IMG/VR virus record: IMGVR_UViG_3300043409_001279
Location: 1 to 35,105 of that record
DNA: 35,105 bases
Direction: 5' to 3' (one strand)
From: a virus
Shown here one piece after another: positions 11,001-18,948 of this stretch. Position 1 is the first letter of the stretch. Every line of letters begins with the position of its first letter. The notes beneath the pieces are model-generated. The model had not been told where the DNA came from. It worked only from the letters and a program-made list of their open reading frames with translations, and did not search any database. The translations under genes were made by a program, and so were the position numbers.

Positions 11001-12358
11001 CCATTGAGCTGCCGTACGATTATTTGCCTCGTACCTACCAAAAACCGATTTGGGACCATTTCGTTCCCGATCCTTATCGCAAAGAAGCTGACATCATAGC
11101 TCACCGCCGATGGGGTAAAGACCTGCTCATGGTCAACATCGCCAGCTTCCTGTCCCAGATGCGAGTCGGCACCTACTGGCATGTGCTGCCATTTCAAACC
11201 CAAGCCCGTGCGGTGGTGTGGAACGGCATGGACAAGTCAGGGCGTAAATTCCAAGACTACTTCCATCCCAAGCTCGTATCCCACCGCAACGAATCGGAGA
11301 TGCGTGTTCACTTTCACAATGGCTCAATCTGGCAGGCCATAGGTGGCGATAACATTGACCGGCACGTAGGCACCAACCCCATCGGCGTAGTGCTGTCAGA
11401 ATGGGCACTGCTCGACCCTCGCGTGAACGACTACCTGTCCCCAATCCTTCAGCAGAACGACGGCTGGTGCGCTCGCATCACCACCATTCGCGGAAAGAAT
11501 CATGCCTACAAAAACTTCAAGCGCATGGAAACTCTGATGGGTAAGAATCCGCGCTATCTTGCTGTGAACCAAACAGTCGATGACACCAAGGATGAGCGGG
11601 GCAACCCAATCTTTGGCCCTGAGATGATTCAGGAAGAACGTGACAAGGGCAGGAGCGAGCAGTTCATCCGTCAGGAATACTACAACGATCCTGAGATGCC
11701 CCTGGACGGCACCTACTATCTCGGCGAGATGGTGGCTGCTCGCAAGGATGGTCGCATCTGCTCCATACCTTATGATCCGAAGATACCTGTCGATACCTAT
11801 TGGGACATCGGGTTCTCAGATTTCACCGTCATACTATTTGTTCAGGAAGTCGGGCTTGAGAGGCGCATTATCGACGTTTACGCCAACTCAGGTGAGGAGG
11901 TTGGCCACTATGCGGCCAAGCTGCGGGAGAAGGATTACAGCTATGGACGCCACTACGGGCCGTGGGATCTTGAGATCAAGCAACTGGCGGCAGGTGGTAA
12001 GTCGGTGTTTGATGTGGCTAAGTCGCATGGTATCAAGTTCGTTGTTACGCCACAGCCGAAGCTGAAGGGTGATGGCATTGAACAGGTGCGAAACATCTTC
12101 TCGTCGCTGTGGTTTGACGGCAAGAAGTGCGAACGATTGATTGAGGCTCTGAGCTGTTACCGCAAGGAGTTGCTGGCTGATAAGCTCCAGCAGACCGGGG
12201 CAGAGGACGGGCAGAAGGTTTACAAGGACACTCCGCTCCATGACTGGACTTCTCACTATGCTGATGCGATGCGAATCATGGCGTGGCACGCTCGCAAGCG
12301 CAGGCCGAAGGATGAGAAGTTGCAGGAGTTTGCGGAAGATTTCCACAATTACGTGTGA
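10997..12358 (+). CDS. terL: Terminase large subunit (453 aa)
   Basis: The ATPase domain has the variant Walker A HRRWGKD (36-42) and Walker B GVVLSEWALLD (130-140), where Glu135 is the catalytic acid. The RNase H-like nuclease domain has TYWDIGFSD (D270, D275), GPWDLEI (D324) and a final HDWTSHYADAMR with a conserved Asp. It pumps DNA into the prohead and cuts the concatemer. Length and motif style fit podovirus-type terminases. It starts within the stop of the upstream ORF (ATGA) and is followed directly by the head genes. Confidence 0.95.
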   Translation: MTIELPYDYLPRTYQKPIWDHFVPDPYRKEADIIAHRRWGKDLLMVNIASFLSQMRVGTYWHVLPFQTQARAVVWNGMDKSGRKFQDYFHPKLVSHRNESEMRVHFHNGSIWQAIGGDNIDRHVGTNPIGVVLSEWALLDPRVNDYLSPILQQNDGWCARITTIRGKNHAYKNFKRMETLMGKNPRYLAVNQTVDDTKDERGNPIFGPEMIQEERDKGRSEQFIRQEYYNDPEMPLDGTYYLGEMVAARKDGRICSIPYDPKIPVDTYWDIGFSDFTVILFVQEVGLERRIIDVYANSGEEVGHYAAKLREKDYSYGRHYGPWDLEIKQLAAGGKSVFDVAKSHGIKFVVTPQPKLKGDGIEQVRNIFSSLWFDGKKCERLIEALSCYRKELLADKLQQTGAEDGQKVYKDTPLHDWTSHYADAMRIMAWHARKRRPKDEKLQEFAEDFHNYV

Positions 12359-12651
12359 CCCCATTCGATCAATTTAAGGAGTTCCACGGCACGGCATGGC
12401 CGCAGAAGCTGCTGGATTACTTCAATCACGGCTGGGTTTATTCGTCGCCGACATGCTTTGCGTTGGTGCAGGTGTCGGGATTGGAGGCTTGCTGGTTCAT
12501 CGAATACCTAGCCGGTGACGTTAAGGAAGCTATTCATCACCTACCTTTTTACTTGCCTTATGTCGTGTTCAACCGCAAAGGTAAGACAAAGTTATATGCA
12601 ACTGCAACGATAACGCAGCGATTTTTGAAAGATGATTCCGTCAAAATTTGA
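12355..12651 (+). CDS. Hypothetical late protein (98 aa), GTG start
   Basis: It begins at GTG within GTGA, overlapping the terminase stop. The protein reads MTPFDQFKEFHGTAWPQKL, then ACWFIEYLAGDVKEAIHHLP, a compact aromatic-rich domain without recognisable motifs. Small proteins with this general look lie next to terminase or portal genes in many T7-like genomes. It overlaps the next gene by 20 nt. The function is unknown. Confidence 0.7.
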   Translation: MTPFDQFKEFHGTAWPQKLLDYFNHGWVYSSPTCFALVQVSGLEACWFIEYLAGDVKEAIHHLPFYLPYVVFNRKGKTKLYATATITQRFLKDDSVKI

Positions 12652-12871
12652 ACAATACACCCGCTGCTACGGTGGTGGCGGGGGTGGTGGTGCAGTGAAA
12701 CCGCCCAAGCCACCATCGCCGACATCGGCTGCTGAGAATCTGGCGAAGTCGCGCATCACAGAACGGAATCGTGCGGCGAAAGGTTACGGCTCTACTTTGA
12801 TTGGTTCGATGCAGGCAGTGAAGGACACCACCAGCAGCGGGTCGTTGCTGAAACAATTGCTGGGACAATGA
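12632..12871 (+). CDS. Small Gly-rich head/ejection-associated protein (79 aa)
   Basis: MIPSKFEQYTRCY is followed by a GGGGGGG run, then KPPKPPSPTSAAENL, and ends SLLKQLLGQ. This layout (poly-Gly, Pro-rich, helix, '..K.LLGQ' end) matches short proteins commonly encoded immediately before the portal gene in podoviruses; their role is not settled. The stop overlaps the portal start (ATGA). The poly-Gly is coded by GGTGGTGGCGGG-type sequence. Confidence 0.7.
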   Translation: MIPSKFEQYTRCYGGGGGGGAVKPPKPPSPTSAAENLAKSRITERNRAAKGYGSTLIGSMQAVKDTTSSGSLLKQLLGQ

Positions 12872-14484
12872 CCGAAGACCCTAAAGCCAAATCGTTGATT
12901 CGAGATTTTGAGCGGATGAAGACCGCTCGTTCTACTTATGAAGCAGCATGGGCAGACATACGACAGCTCGTACGGCCAAACACAGTCGATTTCCATTCCG
13001 CCCAACAATCCCCAGGAGACGTCAGGACCGAGCGGATTTACGATGGAACAGCTCTGCAAGCAAACGTCGATTTGGGAAACGCTGTCCATACATTCATTGC
13101 CAACCCCAGTGAGCGTAACTTCGGAATCAAGCCGTCCGTTGACGGTGAATTGGCAAAAGACTCCGATGTGATCCGCTGGTGCGATGCTGTCTCTGACATC
13201 ATTGCCGCTGAGTATCTGGATGACCGAACGATGTTCACGGGTTCGATGCAGGAATGCTTTCTGGATCTGGCGTTCGGCAACATCATCCTGAATCAAGAGT
13301 GGAATTACGATGAGGGTAACCTGACCTTCAAAGCCATCCCGCTTGCCACAGCCTTCTATGAAGAGGCGGCAACGGGCGCGGTGGATAAGCTGTCGCGCTG
13401 CATGACGATGACGCTGCGCCAGATTGGTCAGCAGTTTCCTGATGCGACTTGGGAAGGTAAGGAGAAGGACGAGAAAACGCCAGATAAGGAATTCTCCGTC
13501 ATCCATGCTGTTTACCCTCGAAGTGACCGGGAGTATGGCCGCACGGACTCAGGCAACATGCCCTACTCGTCCTGCTGGTTGCTGAAGGAAAAGGGAGTCA
13601 TTCTCAAGGAAGGTGGTTACAATTCTTTTCCATACCACGTTGGTCGGTGGAGCAAGAGCGATGAGGAAACTTATGGTCGCGGGCCAGCCATCAACTGTTT
13701 GCCTGAGATTCGGATGCTGAACCGGATGGAGTTAACGATAATCAAAGCCTGGCAAAAAGCGGTTGACCCGCCGTTAATCATGCCTAGCGACGGGTTTTTG
13801 TCCAAGTTCAAGACGGCCCCGGCTTCGATTAACTTCCGAGATCCATCGGCAGGTGATTTTGAGGTTCAGACACTTCGCCATGAAGGTAAGCTGGAAGGCG
13901 TCGAAACAAAGACTGACCAGAAGCGGGAATACATCCGTCGCTGCTTCTATTCTGATTGGGTGAAGCTATCGCCCAAGAAAGAGCGGCAGACCGCTTACGA
14001 GATTTCAGAGCTGGTGGATCAGCAACTTCGCATGATGGCTCCGATGCTGGGGCGTCTGCAAAGCGAAGTAATGGTGCCTTGCATTCAGCGCAGCTATGAG
14101 CTGTTGAGCAAGGCTCAGTTGCTTCCTCCACCACCACCGCAGCTTCAAGGCCGAACGATTGAGGTTGATTACCTGTCGGCGGCAAGTCGCGCTCAACAAG
14201 CCACTCGCATCGTGAATTACGGTAAGTGGATTCAGAACATCTCACCCCTTGCATCGTTCAAGCCGGACATTTTCGATGCGGTTGATACCGACGTGATTGT
14301 ACAAGACATGGCTGTCTCGCTTGGCGTTCCAGCAGCAGCCATCCGCTCTTCCAAGATGATAGCAGAGATTCGCGATGGCCGCGCTCAACAGGAGCAGGCA
14401 CAGCAGATGGCAGCGGCAGCAGAGCCGTTAACCAAGTCGGTGCTGAATGTGGCGCAGGCTAACAACATCGGCAATACGTTGTGA
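12868..14484 (+). CDS. Portal / head-to-tail connector protein, T7 gp8-like (538 aa)
   Basis: Length is almost that of T7 gp8 (536 aa). The N-terminal FERMKTARSTYEAAWADIRQLVRP is the typical podoviral connector opening, followed by IYDGTALQANVDLGN and LDLAFGNIILNQEW. Later segments YGRGPAINCLPEIRMLNRME and KKERQTAYEISELVDQQLRM match the clip/stem region where the dodecamer grips DNA. The C-terminus is Gln/Ala-rich. It forms the vertex ring through which terminase packages DNA and to which the tail tubular proteins attach. Confidence 0.95.
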   Translation: MTEDPKAKSLIRDFERMKTARSTYEAAWADIRQLVRPNTVDFHSAQQSPGDVRTERIYDGTALQANVDLGNAVHTFIANPSERNFGIKPSVDGELAKDSDVIRWCDAVSDIIAAEYLDDRTMFTGSMQECFLDLAFGNIILNQEWNYDEGNLTFKAIPLATAFYEEAATGAVDKLSRCMTMTLRQIGQQFPDATWEGKEKDEKTPDKEFSVIHAVYPRSDREYGRTDSGNMPYSSCWLLKEKGVILKEGGYNSFPYHVGRWSKSDEETYGRGPAINCLPEIRMLNRMELTIIKAWQKAVDPPLIMPSDGFLSKFKTAPASINFRDPSAGDFEVQTLRHEGKLEGVETKTDQKREYIRRCFYSDWVKLSPKKERQTAYEISELVDQQLRMMAPMLGRLQSEVMVPCIQRSYELLSKAQLLPPPPPQLQGRTIEVDYLSAASRAQQATRIVNYGKWIQNISPLASFKPDIFDAVDTDVIVQDMAVSLGVPAAAIRSSKMIAEIRDGRAQQEQAQQMAAAAEPLTKSVLNVAQANNIGNTL

Positions 14485-14756
14485 GCTTCTTCTCTGGCTT
14501 AACTGACAAGTTTGAGCTACGCAAGTCCTACAAGGCTGCGTTTAATACGGGCGATGGTAAGCGCATCTGCCGCGACCTTATCAAGCAATACGTCATGTCA
14601 GATCCGGTGGGTTCCAGCCCTGAGATTACGCTGATCAACATAGGGATGCAGCGGTTGACCATGAACATTTTGGAGAAGGCATACGGGAGCGATGAAGCCA
14701 TTAGGGTGGCAATAGAGGAAGCATACCAACAACAAAAACAAAGCAACAACGAATGA
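14481..14756 (+). CDS. Bbp19-like phage protein (91 aa), GTG start
   Basis: It starts at GTG in GTGA, overlapping the portal stop. The pattern KSYKAAFNTGDGKRICRDLI ... INIGMQRLTMNILEKAYGSD resembles the Bbp19 domain of podoviruses ('AFRTVFGTPAGRRVLADLL ... EGRR.VGL.IL'), from memory. The role of Bbp19 is not known; it is always found between portal and scaffold genes, as here. The C-terminus is Gln/Asn-rich (YQQQKQSNNE). Confidence 0.75.
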   Translation: MSFFSGLTDKFELRKSYKAAFNTGDGKRICRDLIKQYVMSDPVGSSPEITLINIGMQRLTMNILEKAYGSDEAIRVAIEEAYQQQKQSNNE

Positions 14757-15583
14757 GCGATCCAGGAGCAGTAGCAGCATTACCAGTATTACCGGCATGG
14801 ATGGGCGTTTTGCCTGAGGACATGCGAGGTGATCAAACACTTCAATCTTTCAAAGGCGACAAAGCGGAGGATGTCTTGCCAGTTCTGGCAAAGTCCTACG
14901 TTGAATCCCGCAAGATGATTGGCAAGAAGGCTTACGATTTGCCGCAAGCTGATTGGAAACCAGAACAGTATGCCACATGGAACAAAGCCATCGGCGTCCC
15001 TGACTCTGCTGACCAATACGAGCTGCCAGCGGACGAGCTGATGACCAAGGCAGGAATGCCAAAGGACGCAATCCTGTCTGCCAACAAGAAGTTCCATGAG
15101 CTGGGTCTTACTCCCCGGCAGGTTAAAGGGCTGGTCAACGATTGGTATTTGAAGGATGCCGCTGCGGGCAACGAGGTTCTGTCCAAGCAAAAGTCTGACG
15201 CATCTCAGGCGGCTGCATCTGCCATGCAGCAGGAATACGGTGACAAGTTTGAGGCCAAGAAGGGGCTGGTGAAGTCTGTGTTGGCTCTTGGTGGTGGTGA
15301 CTTGGCTGAACGTCTTGAAGCTGCCGGATTCGGCAACGATCCCGCGCTGTTCAAAGCATTGGTTGCCATTGGAGAGAAGACGATGGAGGACAGCTCCCGT
15401 CGCGGTGGTGCAAGTGCTAATCCGCTGGGGCCGGATGCGTTGCGAGCTGAGGCGTTGCGTGAGATTCAGGAAATCAAAGCCGCCCGCATCGCTGACCCCA
15501 GGCTCAGTGATAGGTTTGATGACCCGCGCTCTGCTGAGTTCCGGCAATGGAAAGAACTTCACCAGAAAGCCTACACATCGTGA
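14753..15583 (+). CDS. Capsid scaffolding protein (276 aa)
   Basis: It follows the portal and Bbp19 genes and precedes the capsid gene, the standard place for a scaffold. The sequence is helical and charged, with YDLPQADWKPEQYATWNKA, YELPADELMTKAGMPKD and ALVAIGEKTMEDSSRRGG, and a basic/aromatic C-terminal tail FRQWKELHQKAY. Scaffolds of T7-like phages share the pattern 'W....LG.P....Y....' and a C-terminal capsid-binding helix. It would template prohead assembly and then leave. No protease motif is seen. Confidence 0.85.
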   Translation: MSDPGAVAALPVLPAWMGVLPEDMRGDQTLQSFKGDKAEDVLPVLAKSYVESRKMIGKKAYDLPQADWKPEQYATWNKAIGVPDSADQYELPADELMTKAGMPKDAILSANKKFHELGLTPRQVKGLVNDWYLKDAAAGNEVLSKQKSDASQAAASAMQQEYGDKFEAKKGLVKSVLALGGGDLAERLEAAGFGNDPALFKALVAIGEKTMEDSSRRGGASANPLGPDALRAEALREIQEIKAARIADPRLSDRFDDPRSAEFRQWKELHQKAYTS

Positions 15584-15897
15584 ACTGCCTTACTTGCACA
15601 TTTTGGAGTCCGGTAACTCAGAAGCTGGACGCTCGCGGTTGCGCGGTCAGCCTAGCCGAAGCTGGAAAGGTTGAGAACAGCGCAGGCGAATGCCGTCGTT
15701 ACCCTCCACGCTCGGCGGCATCTGTTGGTGGTGGCTATCGCGCCTTCCCAATCACCCGTTCCGGCGACGGATGCGGAGAGCATAAGCTATCCACTGTTGA
15801 TAGTGGTTCGCCATCCATTGAGATTGTTCAGCCCATTGAAATCCCGATAACAACGGTGAAGAAGTTGGGCAGACCAAAGAAATCTGTTGACGCATAG
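15580..15897 (+). CDS. Small four-cysteine protein with CxxC...GEC...GCGEH pattern (105 aa), GTG start
   Basis: The GTG at 15580 forms GTGA with the scaffold stop, giving MNCLTCTFWSPVTQ. The cysteines fall as CxxC, then GECRRYPP, then DGCGEH. This is the recognisable layout of short phage/bacterial proteins with a '..C..C.......G.CRR.PP.....P....D.WCGE.' pattern, probably binding zinc. The tail ends KKLGRPKKSVDA, an AT-hook-like GRPKK. An upstream ATG (15547) lies inside the scaffold gene and was rejected. Role unknown. Confidence 0.75.
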   Translation: MNCLTCTFWSPVTQKLDARGCAVSLAEAGKVENSAGECRRYPPRSAASVGGGYRAFPITRSGDGCGEHKLSTVDSGSPSIEIVQPIEIPITTVKKLGRPKKSVDA

Positions 15898-16066
15898 CGT
15901 TTCCACGTTAACAGTAACGTCAACGAACAAGATTATTCGTAGTCCTCGTTTGAGAGCCAGCTAAAGTTGGCCGTGTAGCGAGCGTTTTCGCAGGTTCGGC
16001 CCCCACAAGGACAAGCCCGCCGATTAAAACTCCTCCCGCAAGGGAAGAATCCAGTTTTCTAATCGT
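15898..16066 (+). promoter_or_regulatory. Structured 5' leader of the major capsid gene
   Basis: This 169-nt gap has no ORF. Plus-strand hairpins are CGTTA-acag-TAACG (15906-15919), GCCAGC-taaa-GTTGGC with one G-U pair (15956-15971) and TCCC-GCAA-GGGA with a GNRA loop (16034-16045). The motif TTAACAGTAACGTCA (15908-15922) recurs as TTAACGATAACGTCA at 18080-18094. It may stabilise or start the highly expressed capsid message; no clear -10/-35 is seen. Confidence 0.45.
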
Positions 16067-16969
16067 ATGGGTGCTATTGATACAGCATTTCGGAACGGAT
16101 ATCAGTCCGATTTCGAGATCAAATTCCAGCAGATGGGATCGCGTCTGCAATCCACCGTCACCGTTCGTCCTCAAAACGTCGAACGCGACATGTACGACCG
16201 TATTGGCACGGTCAACGTAACTAAAAAGGCCGTTCGTCACGGTCCAACCGTCCTGAACGATGCGGATCACTCTCGCATTGCTGTCTTGATTGACGACTAC
16301 CGGCCCGATGCGCTGGCGTTCGACAATGAAGACAAGCTACGTATGCAGCTTCAAGACCCCCGCAACGGGTATGCGAAGATGCAGGCGATGGCCCTTGGTC
16401 GTCAGGTTGACTCCGTGATTATCGCTGCCGCTACCGGCACGACCTACACGGGCAAGCAGGGCACCACGGCTGAAACCTACACTGCTGCTACGTATGGCGT
16501 GGCTGTGGATGCAGTTGCTCCCGGTGCGGTTGCTGCCAACAGCAACTTGACCATTGAGAAGCTGATTCAGGCCAAATCCAAGTTTGGTGTGGCTGAATCG
16601 GTGCAGGATGGCGAGGAGTTGTATTTCGTTCTGACCCAAAGCCAGCTCGATTCGCTGCTCCGAACCACTGAGGTCACAAACGCTGACTATAACGCTGTTA
16701 AGGCGTTGGTGAATGGTCAGGTTGATACGTTCATGGGTTTCAAGTTCGTCCGAACCCAGCTCTTGAGCAAGACCAGCAACACACGCACCTGTTTGGCTTA
16801 TCCCAAGAGTGGCATCATTCTTGGCATGGCTGATCAGATGACGACTCGTATGGACGAGCGAGCAGACCTTAACTACACTTGGCAGGTGTGGTGCCAAGGC
16901 ACGTTCGGGGCAACCCGGACATGGCTTGAAAAGGTTGTGTCTGTGGCTTGTGATGAATCTGTGGCTTAA
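16067..16969 (+). CDS. Major capsid protein (300 aa)
   Basis: The N-terminus MGAIDTAFRNGYQSDFEIKFQQMGS and the segment PTVLNDADHSRIAVLIDDYR are typical of the podoviral capsid family (Pfam Phage_capsid_2, by memory). GKQGTTAETYTAATYG, FVLTQSQLDSLLRTTEVTNADYNAVKALV and FMGFKFVRTQLL follow in the usual order, with RADLNYTWQVWCQGTFGATR near the end. It would form the HK97-fold icosahedral shell. Position after scaffold and before the small decoration-like gene fits. No Shine-Dalgarno lies close to the ATG. Confidence 0.95.
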   Translation: MGAIDTAFRNGYQSDFEIKFQQMGSRLQSTVTVRPQNVERDMYDRIGTVNVTKKAVRHGPTVLNDADHSRIAVLIDDYRPDALAFDNEDKLRMQLQDPRNGYAKMQAMALGRQVDSVIIAAATGTTYTGKQGTTAETYTAATYGVAVDAVAPGAVAANSNLTIEKLIQAKSKFGVAESVQDGEELYFVLTQSQLDSLLRTTEVTNADYNAVKALVNGQVDTFMGFKFVRTQLLSKTSNTRTCLAYPKSGIILGMADQMTTRMDERADLNYTWQVWCQGTFGATRTWLEKVVSVACDESVA

Positions 16970-16988
16970 TTGAGAAAAGAAAAAGAAT

Positions 16989-17495
16989 ATGGCTATCACA
17001 AATATTGACAGTTACGAGGACGGGATTCAGGCAGAAAACAATCTCGCTGATGATCCGAGTTCATACATTGCACCAGCATCGTTTCCTGGCAAATCGTCTG
17101 GGATTCCGCTGCGTCGGTGCAGTTTCACGGTCACCCTTGCCGCGCAATTAACGGGCGAGGACATCCTGATCGGGTTCATTCCGAAAGGGGCGACCATCTT
17201 CGGTGGAACCCATGTTGCAAGCGCAACGCTCTCAAACTCCGCTCAAACCTCAATTGGTTTGAAGGGTGCGGATGAAAGCGGTTACATTGATTCGGCCAAC
17301 AGCGTATCGGACAGTGTCTCTCTCCTGAAGGCGGCTGCTGCCCTTAGCACCACGCTGGTTACGTTCGGAACCACCAATGCCCTTTACTATGGTTACGTCG
17401 CACAGAAAGATCTGTATCTGACGTTGACCACTGGCACTGGCACGGTGGGCACGGAAGTGATCACCGGTTGGTACGACATCCTGCTCAAAGGTTAA
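16989..17495 (+). CDS. Probable head decoration or minor capsid protein (168 aa)
   Basis: A Ser/Thr/Gly-rich beta-type protein (LRRCSFTVTLAAQLTGEDIL, FIPKGATIFGGTHVASATLS, YYGYVAQKDLYLTLTTGTG) directly after the capsid gene, 20 nt downstream. 'GD.I.IG.IPKGA.I......S' with late 'TLTTGTGT....' is common in phage proteins next to capsid genes and is usually assumed to decorate the head. No enzyme motif. A strong terminator follows 6 bp after its stop, ending the capsid transcription unit. Confidence 0.7.
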   Translation: MAITNIDSYEDGIQAENNLADDPSSYIAPASFPGKSSGIPLRRCSFTVTLAAQLTGEDILIGFIPKGATIFGGTHVASATLSNSAQTSIGLKGADESGYIDSANSVSDSVSLLKAAAALSTTLVTFGTTNALYYGYVAQKDLYLTLTTGTGTVGTEVITGWYDILLKG

Positions 17496-17501
17496 TCCAA
17501 T

Positions 17502-17534
17502 GGGTCTGTGGGGGTAATCTCCACAGACCCTTTT
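17502..17534 (+). terminator. Intrinsic terminator after the capsid/decoration genes
   Basis: A perfect 10-bp stem GGGTCTGTGG (17502-17511) / CCACAGACCC (17521-17530) with a 9-nt loop, followed by TTTT (17531-17534). The short T-run suggests partial termination, which would grade expression between capsid and downstream genes. Confidence 0.85.
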
Positions 17535-17547
17535 AAGAAAGGCATAC

Positions 17548-18003
17548 ATGAAAAACTTCTATCTTGCGGCATTGCTGGTTTCGATGTGCTTCAGTGCATC
17601 GGCTCAGGAGTACAAATCTCGTGCTCCAAAGGCAATTGAAACCCGAAGGGTGGCTGGTGTTCAGAACTACATTCAGGACGAGTTCACGCGGCGGTCAACG
17701 CCCGTATTTGTTCTGAACAGCTTGTTGTACCTCTCCACAAACGCGACTGATGGCATGATCTTCGTTCGCAGCAATGCGACCGTGCTGGTGCATGTCGGGC
17801 TTCCAAATCCAACCAATAACATTGGTCGGAAATATGAAGTAACTACGATGGGTGCCGCTACCGCTGTCCTGACCAACTGGTACGTGACTGGCACCTTCAC
17901 GTCGAACAACTCGATGGCGGAAGTTACAGGCTACTTCATAGCCTCAAACAAAACCGCTGTTGCCTACTCCACTGGCACCAACTGGCTTGTTCGAGGCCAC
18001 TAA
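17548..18003 (+). CDS. Small exported protein with signal peptide (151 aa), flanked by terminators
   Basis: MKNFYLAALLVSMCFSASA is a Sec signal peptide (Lys, hydrophobic core, A-S-A then Q), with cleavage probably after residue 19. The mature part is beta-rich and Thr/Asn-rich (VFVLNSLLYLSTNATDGMIF, TNNIGRKYEVTTMG, STGTNWLVRGH), resembling a small jelly-roll or fibre domain. AAGAAAGG precedes the ATG. Terminators lie 14 bp before it and just after it, so its expression is insulated from the capsid and tail genes, as for moron genes. It could be a host-modifying secreted protein or an unusual virion fibre. No family recognised. Confidence 0.8.
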   Translation: MKNFYLAALLVSMCFSASAQEYKSRAPKAIETRRVAGVQNYIQDEFTRRSTPVFVLNSLLYLSTNATDGMIFVRSNATVLVHVGLPNPTNNIGRKYEVTTMGAATAVLTNWYVTGTFTSNNSMAEVTGYFIASNKTAVAYSTGTNWLVRGH

Positions 18004-18011
18004 CCATCCTC

Positions 18012-18030
18012 CCCACCTGCTCCGGGTGGG
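18012..18030 (+). terminator. Accessory hairpin after the exported-protein gene
   Basis: CCCACC (18012-18017) pairs perfectly with GGTGGG (18025-18030) across a 7-nt loop. It is followed by TTCCTCC rather than a T-run, so it probably acts with the next hairpin or protects the mRNA 3' end. Confidence 0.5.
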
Positions 18031-18039
18031 TTCCTCCGG

Positions 18040-18076
18040 GCGGGCTTGGTATAATGGTTGCCAAGCCCGCTTTTTT
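18040..18076 (+). terminator. Strong intrinsic terminator before the tail genes
   Basis: GCGGGCTTGG (18040-18049) pairs perfectly with CCAAGCCCGC (18061-18070), with loop TATAATGGTTG, followed by TTTTTT (18071-18076). This is the best intrinsic terminator in the window. Its loop carries an extended -10 promoter sequence. Confidence 0.92.
18047..18055 (+). promoter_or_regulatory. Extended -10 promoter embedded in the terminator loop
   Basis: TGGTATAAT fits the extended -10 consensus TGnTATAAT exactly. There is only a poor -35 (TGGGTT, 18027-18032), which extended -10 promoters can tolerate. Transcription would start at about 18062, inside the terminator's right arm, and serve the tail genes from 18094. 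Confidence 0.5.
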
Positions 18077-18079
18077 AGT

Positions 18080-18094
18080 TTAACGATAACGTCA
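18080..18094 (+). promoter_or_regulatory. Second copy of the TTAACNNTAACGTCA motif
   Basis: TTAACGATAACGTCA ends on the A of the tail-gene ATG. It matches the capsid-leader copy (15908-15922) at 13 of 15 positions. It could be a shared late-gene control or initiation element. Confidence 0.4.
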
Positions 18095-18948
18095 TGGCTC
18101 AATCTGCTATAAGTGTCGCTAACCTTGCCCTGAGATTGCTTGGAAACAGGTCTACCGTAACAGACGTGTTGGGAGCAGACACTACCACAGAAGGGCTGGC
18201 TTGCACTGCGCTGCTGGAGGATTGCAAGAAGAGCTTATTGCGGATGCACCCTTGGAACTTTGCGGTTAAGCGCAAGAAGATTATTCCATTTCAGGATGTG
18301 GCGGTTAGCAATGTGACGTTTGTTTCTGCGAATCTGATTGAGGCTACGCACACCGCCACGACGTATGTTGCTGGAAACTACGTTACGTTGACCGGCATTG
18401 CTGGAGCAGTTGAAGCTAACGGAACATGGGAAGTTGCATCCATTACGTCCACTACGATTACAAGGCTGACCACGGTTGACATTGATTTGGCGGCAGACCT
18501 TTCCACCTACGAGGCATCGACCACTGATTACATCCGACGCTCTCCCGCTTTTGATTACAGCTATTTGTTTGTTCTTCCGTCCGATTGTTTGAGGGTGGTG
18601 TGCATCAATGGCGATTATGATTTGGACGCTTACCGGATCGAGGGCGGGTTCATTCTGTCTGATGAGGAGGTGCTGGAAATCATCTATGTTTCGGATGTCA
18701 CGGACTACGCGTTGATGGACCCGCTGTTCTACCAATGCTTGGCAACTTATCTTGCCTACAATCTGTGCGACCACCTGACGGCATCTGATGGCAAGAAGAA
18801 CGAGCTGCATGTCTATCTCTACGGTGGGCAGGGCAAGCGCGGCATCATGCCGCAGGCGAAGTTTGTTGATGGCTCTGAGGATTCGTTGCAGCAGATGGGC
18901 GCAAGCGAATGGGTTGACTCCAGGGGGTCAGGAACAGGATTGGCATAA
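18094..18948 (+). CDS. Tail tubular protein A, T7 gp11-like, with an inserted beta module (284 aa)
   Basis: The N-terminus SVANLALRLLGNRSTVTDV... followed by LLEDCKKSLLRMHPWNFAVKRKK is typical of the podoviral adaptor/gatekeeper gp11. The conserved YLFVLPSDCLRVVCINGD and DPLFYQCLATYLAYNLCDHL lie in the second half. Between them (about residues 68-130) is an extra beta domain, GNYVTLTGIAGAVEANGTWEVASI, of the same kind as the modules repeated in tail tubular B. T7 gp11 is 196 aa, and the insert explains much of the difference. It joins the portal to the tail nozzle. Confidence 0.9.
   Translation: MAQSAISVANLALRLLGNRSTVTDVLGADTTTEGLACTALLEDCKKSLLRMHPWNFAVKRKKIIPFQDVAVSNVTFVSANLIEATHTATTYVAGNYVTLTGIAGAVEANGTWEVASITSTTITRLTTVDIDLAADLSTYEASTTDYIRRSPAFDYSYLFVLPSDCLRVVCINGDYDLDAYRIEGGFILSDEEVLEIIYVSDVTDYALMDPLFYQCLATYLAYNLCDHLTASDGKKNELHVYLYGGQGKRGIMPQAKFVDGSEDSLQQMGASEWVDSRGSGTGLA

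Noticed and set aside
15288-15674. Plus-strand ORF of 128 codons within the scaffold gene
   Set aside because: Arg/Ser-rich shadow frame of the scaffold and the four-cysteine gene; no ordered motif.
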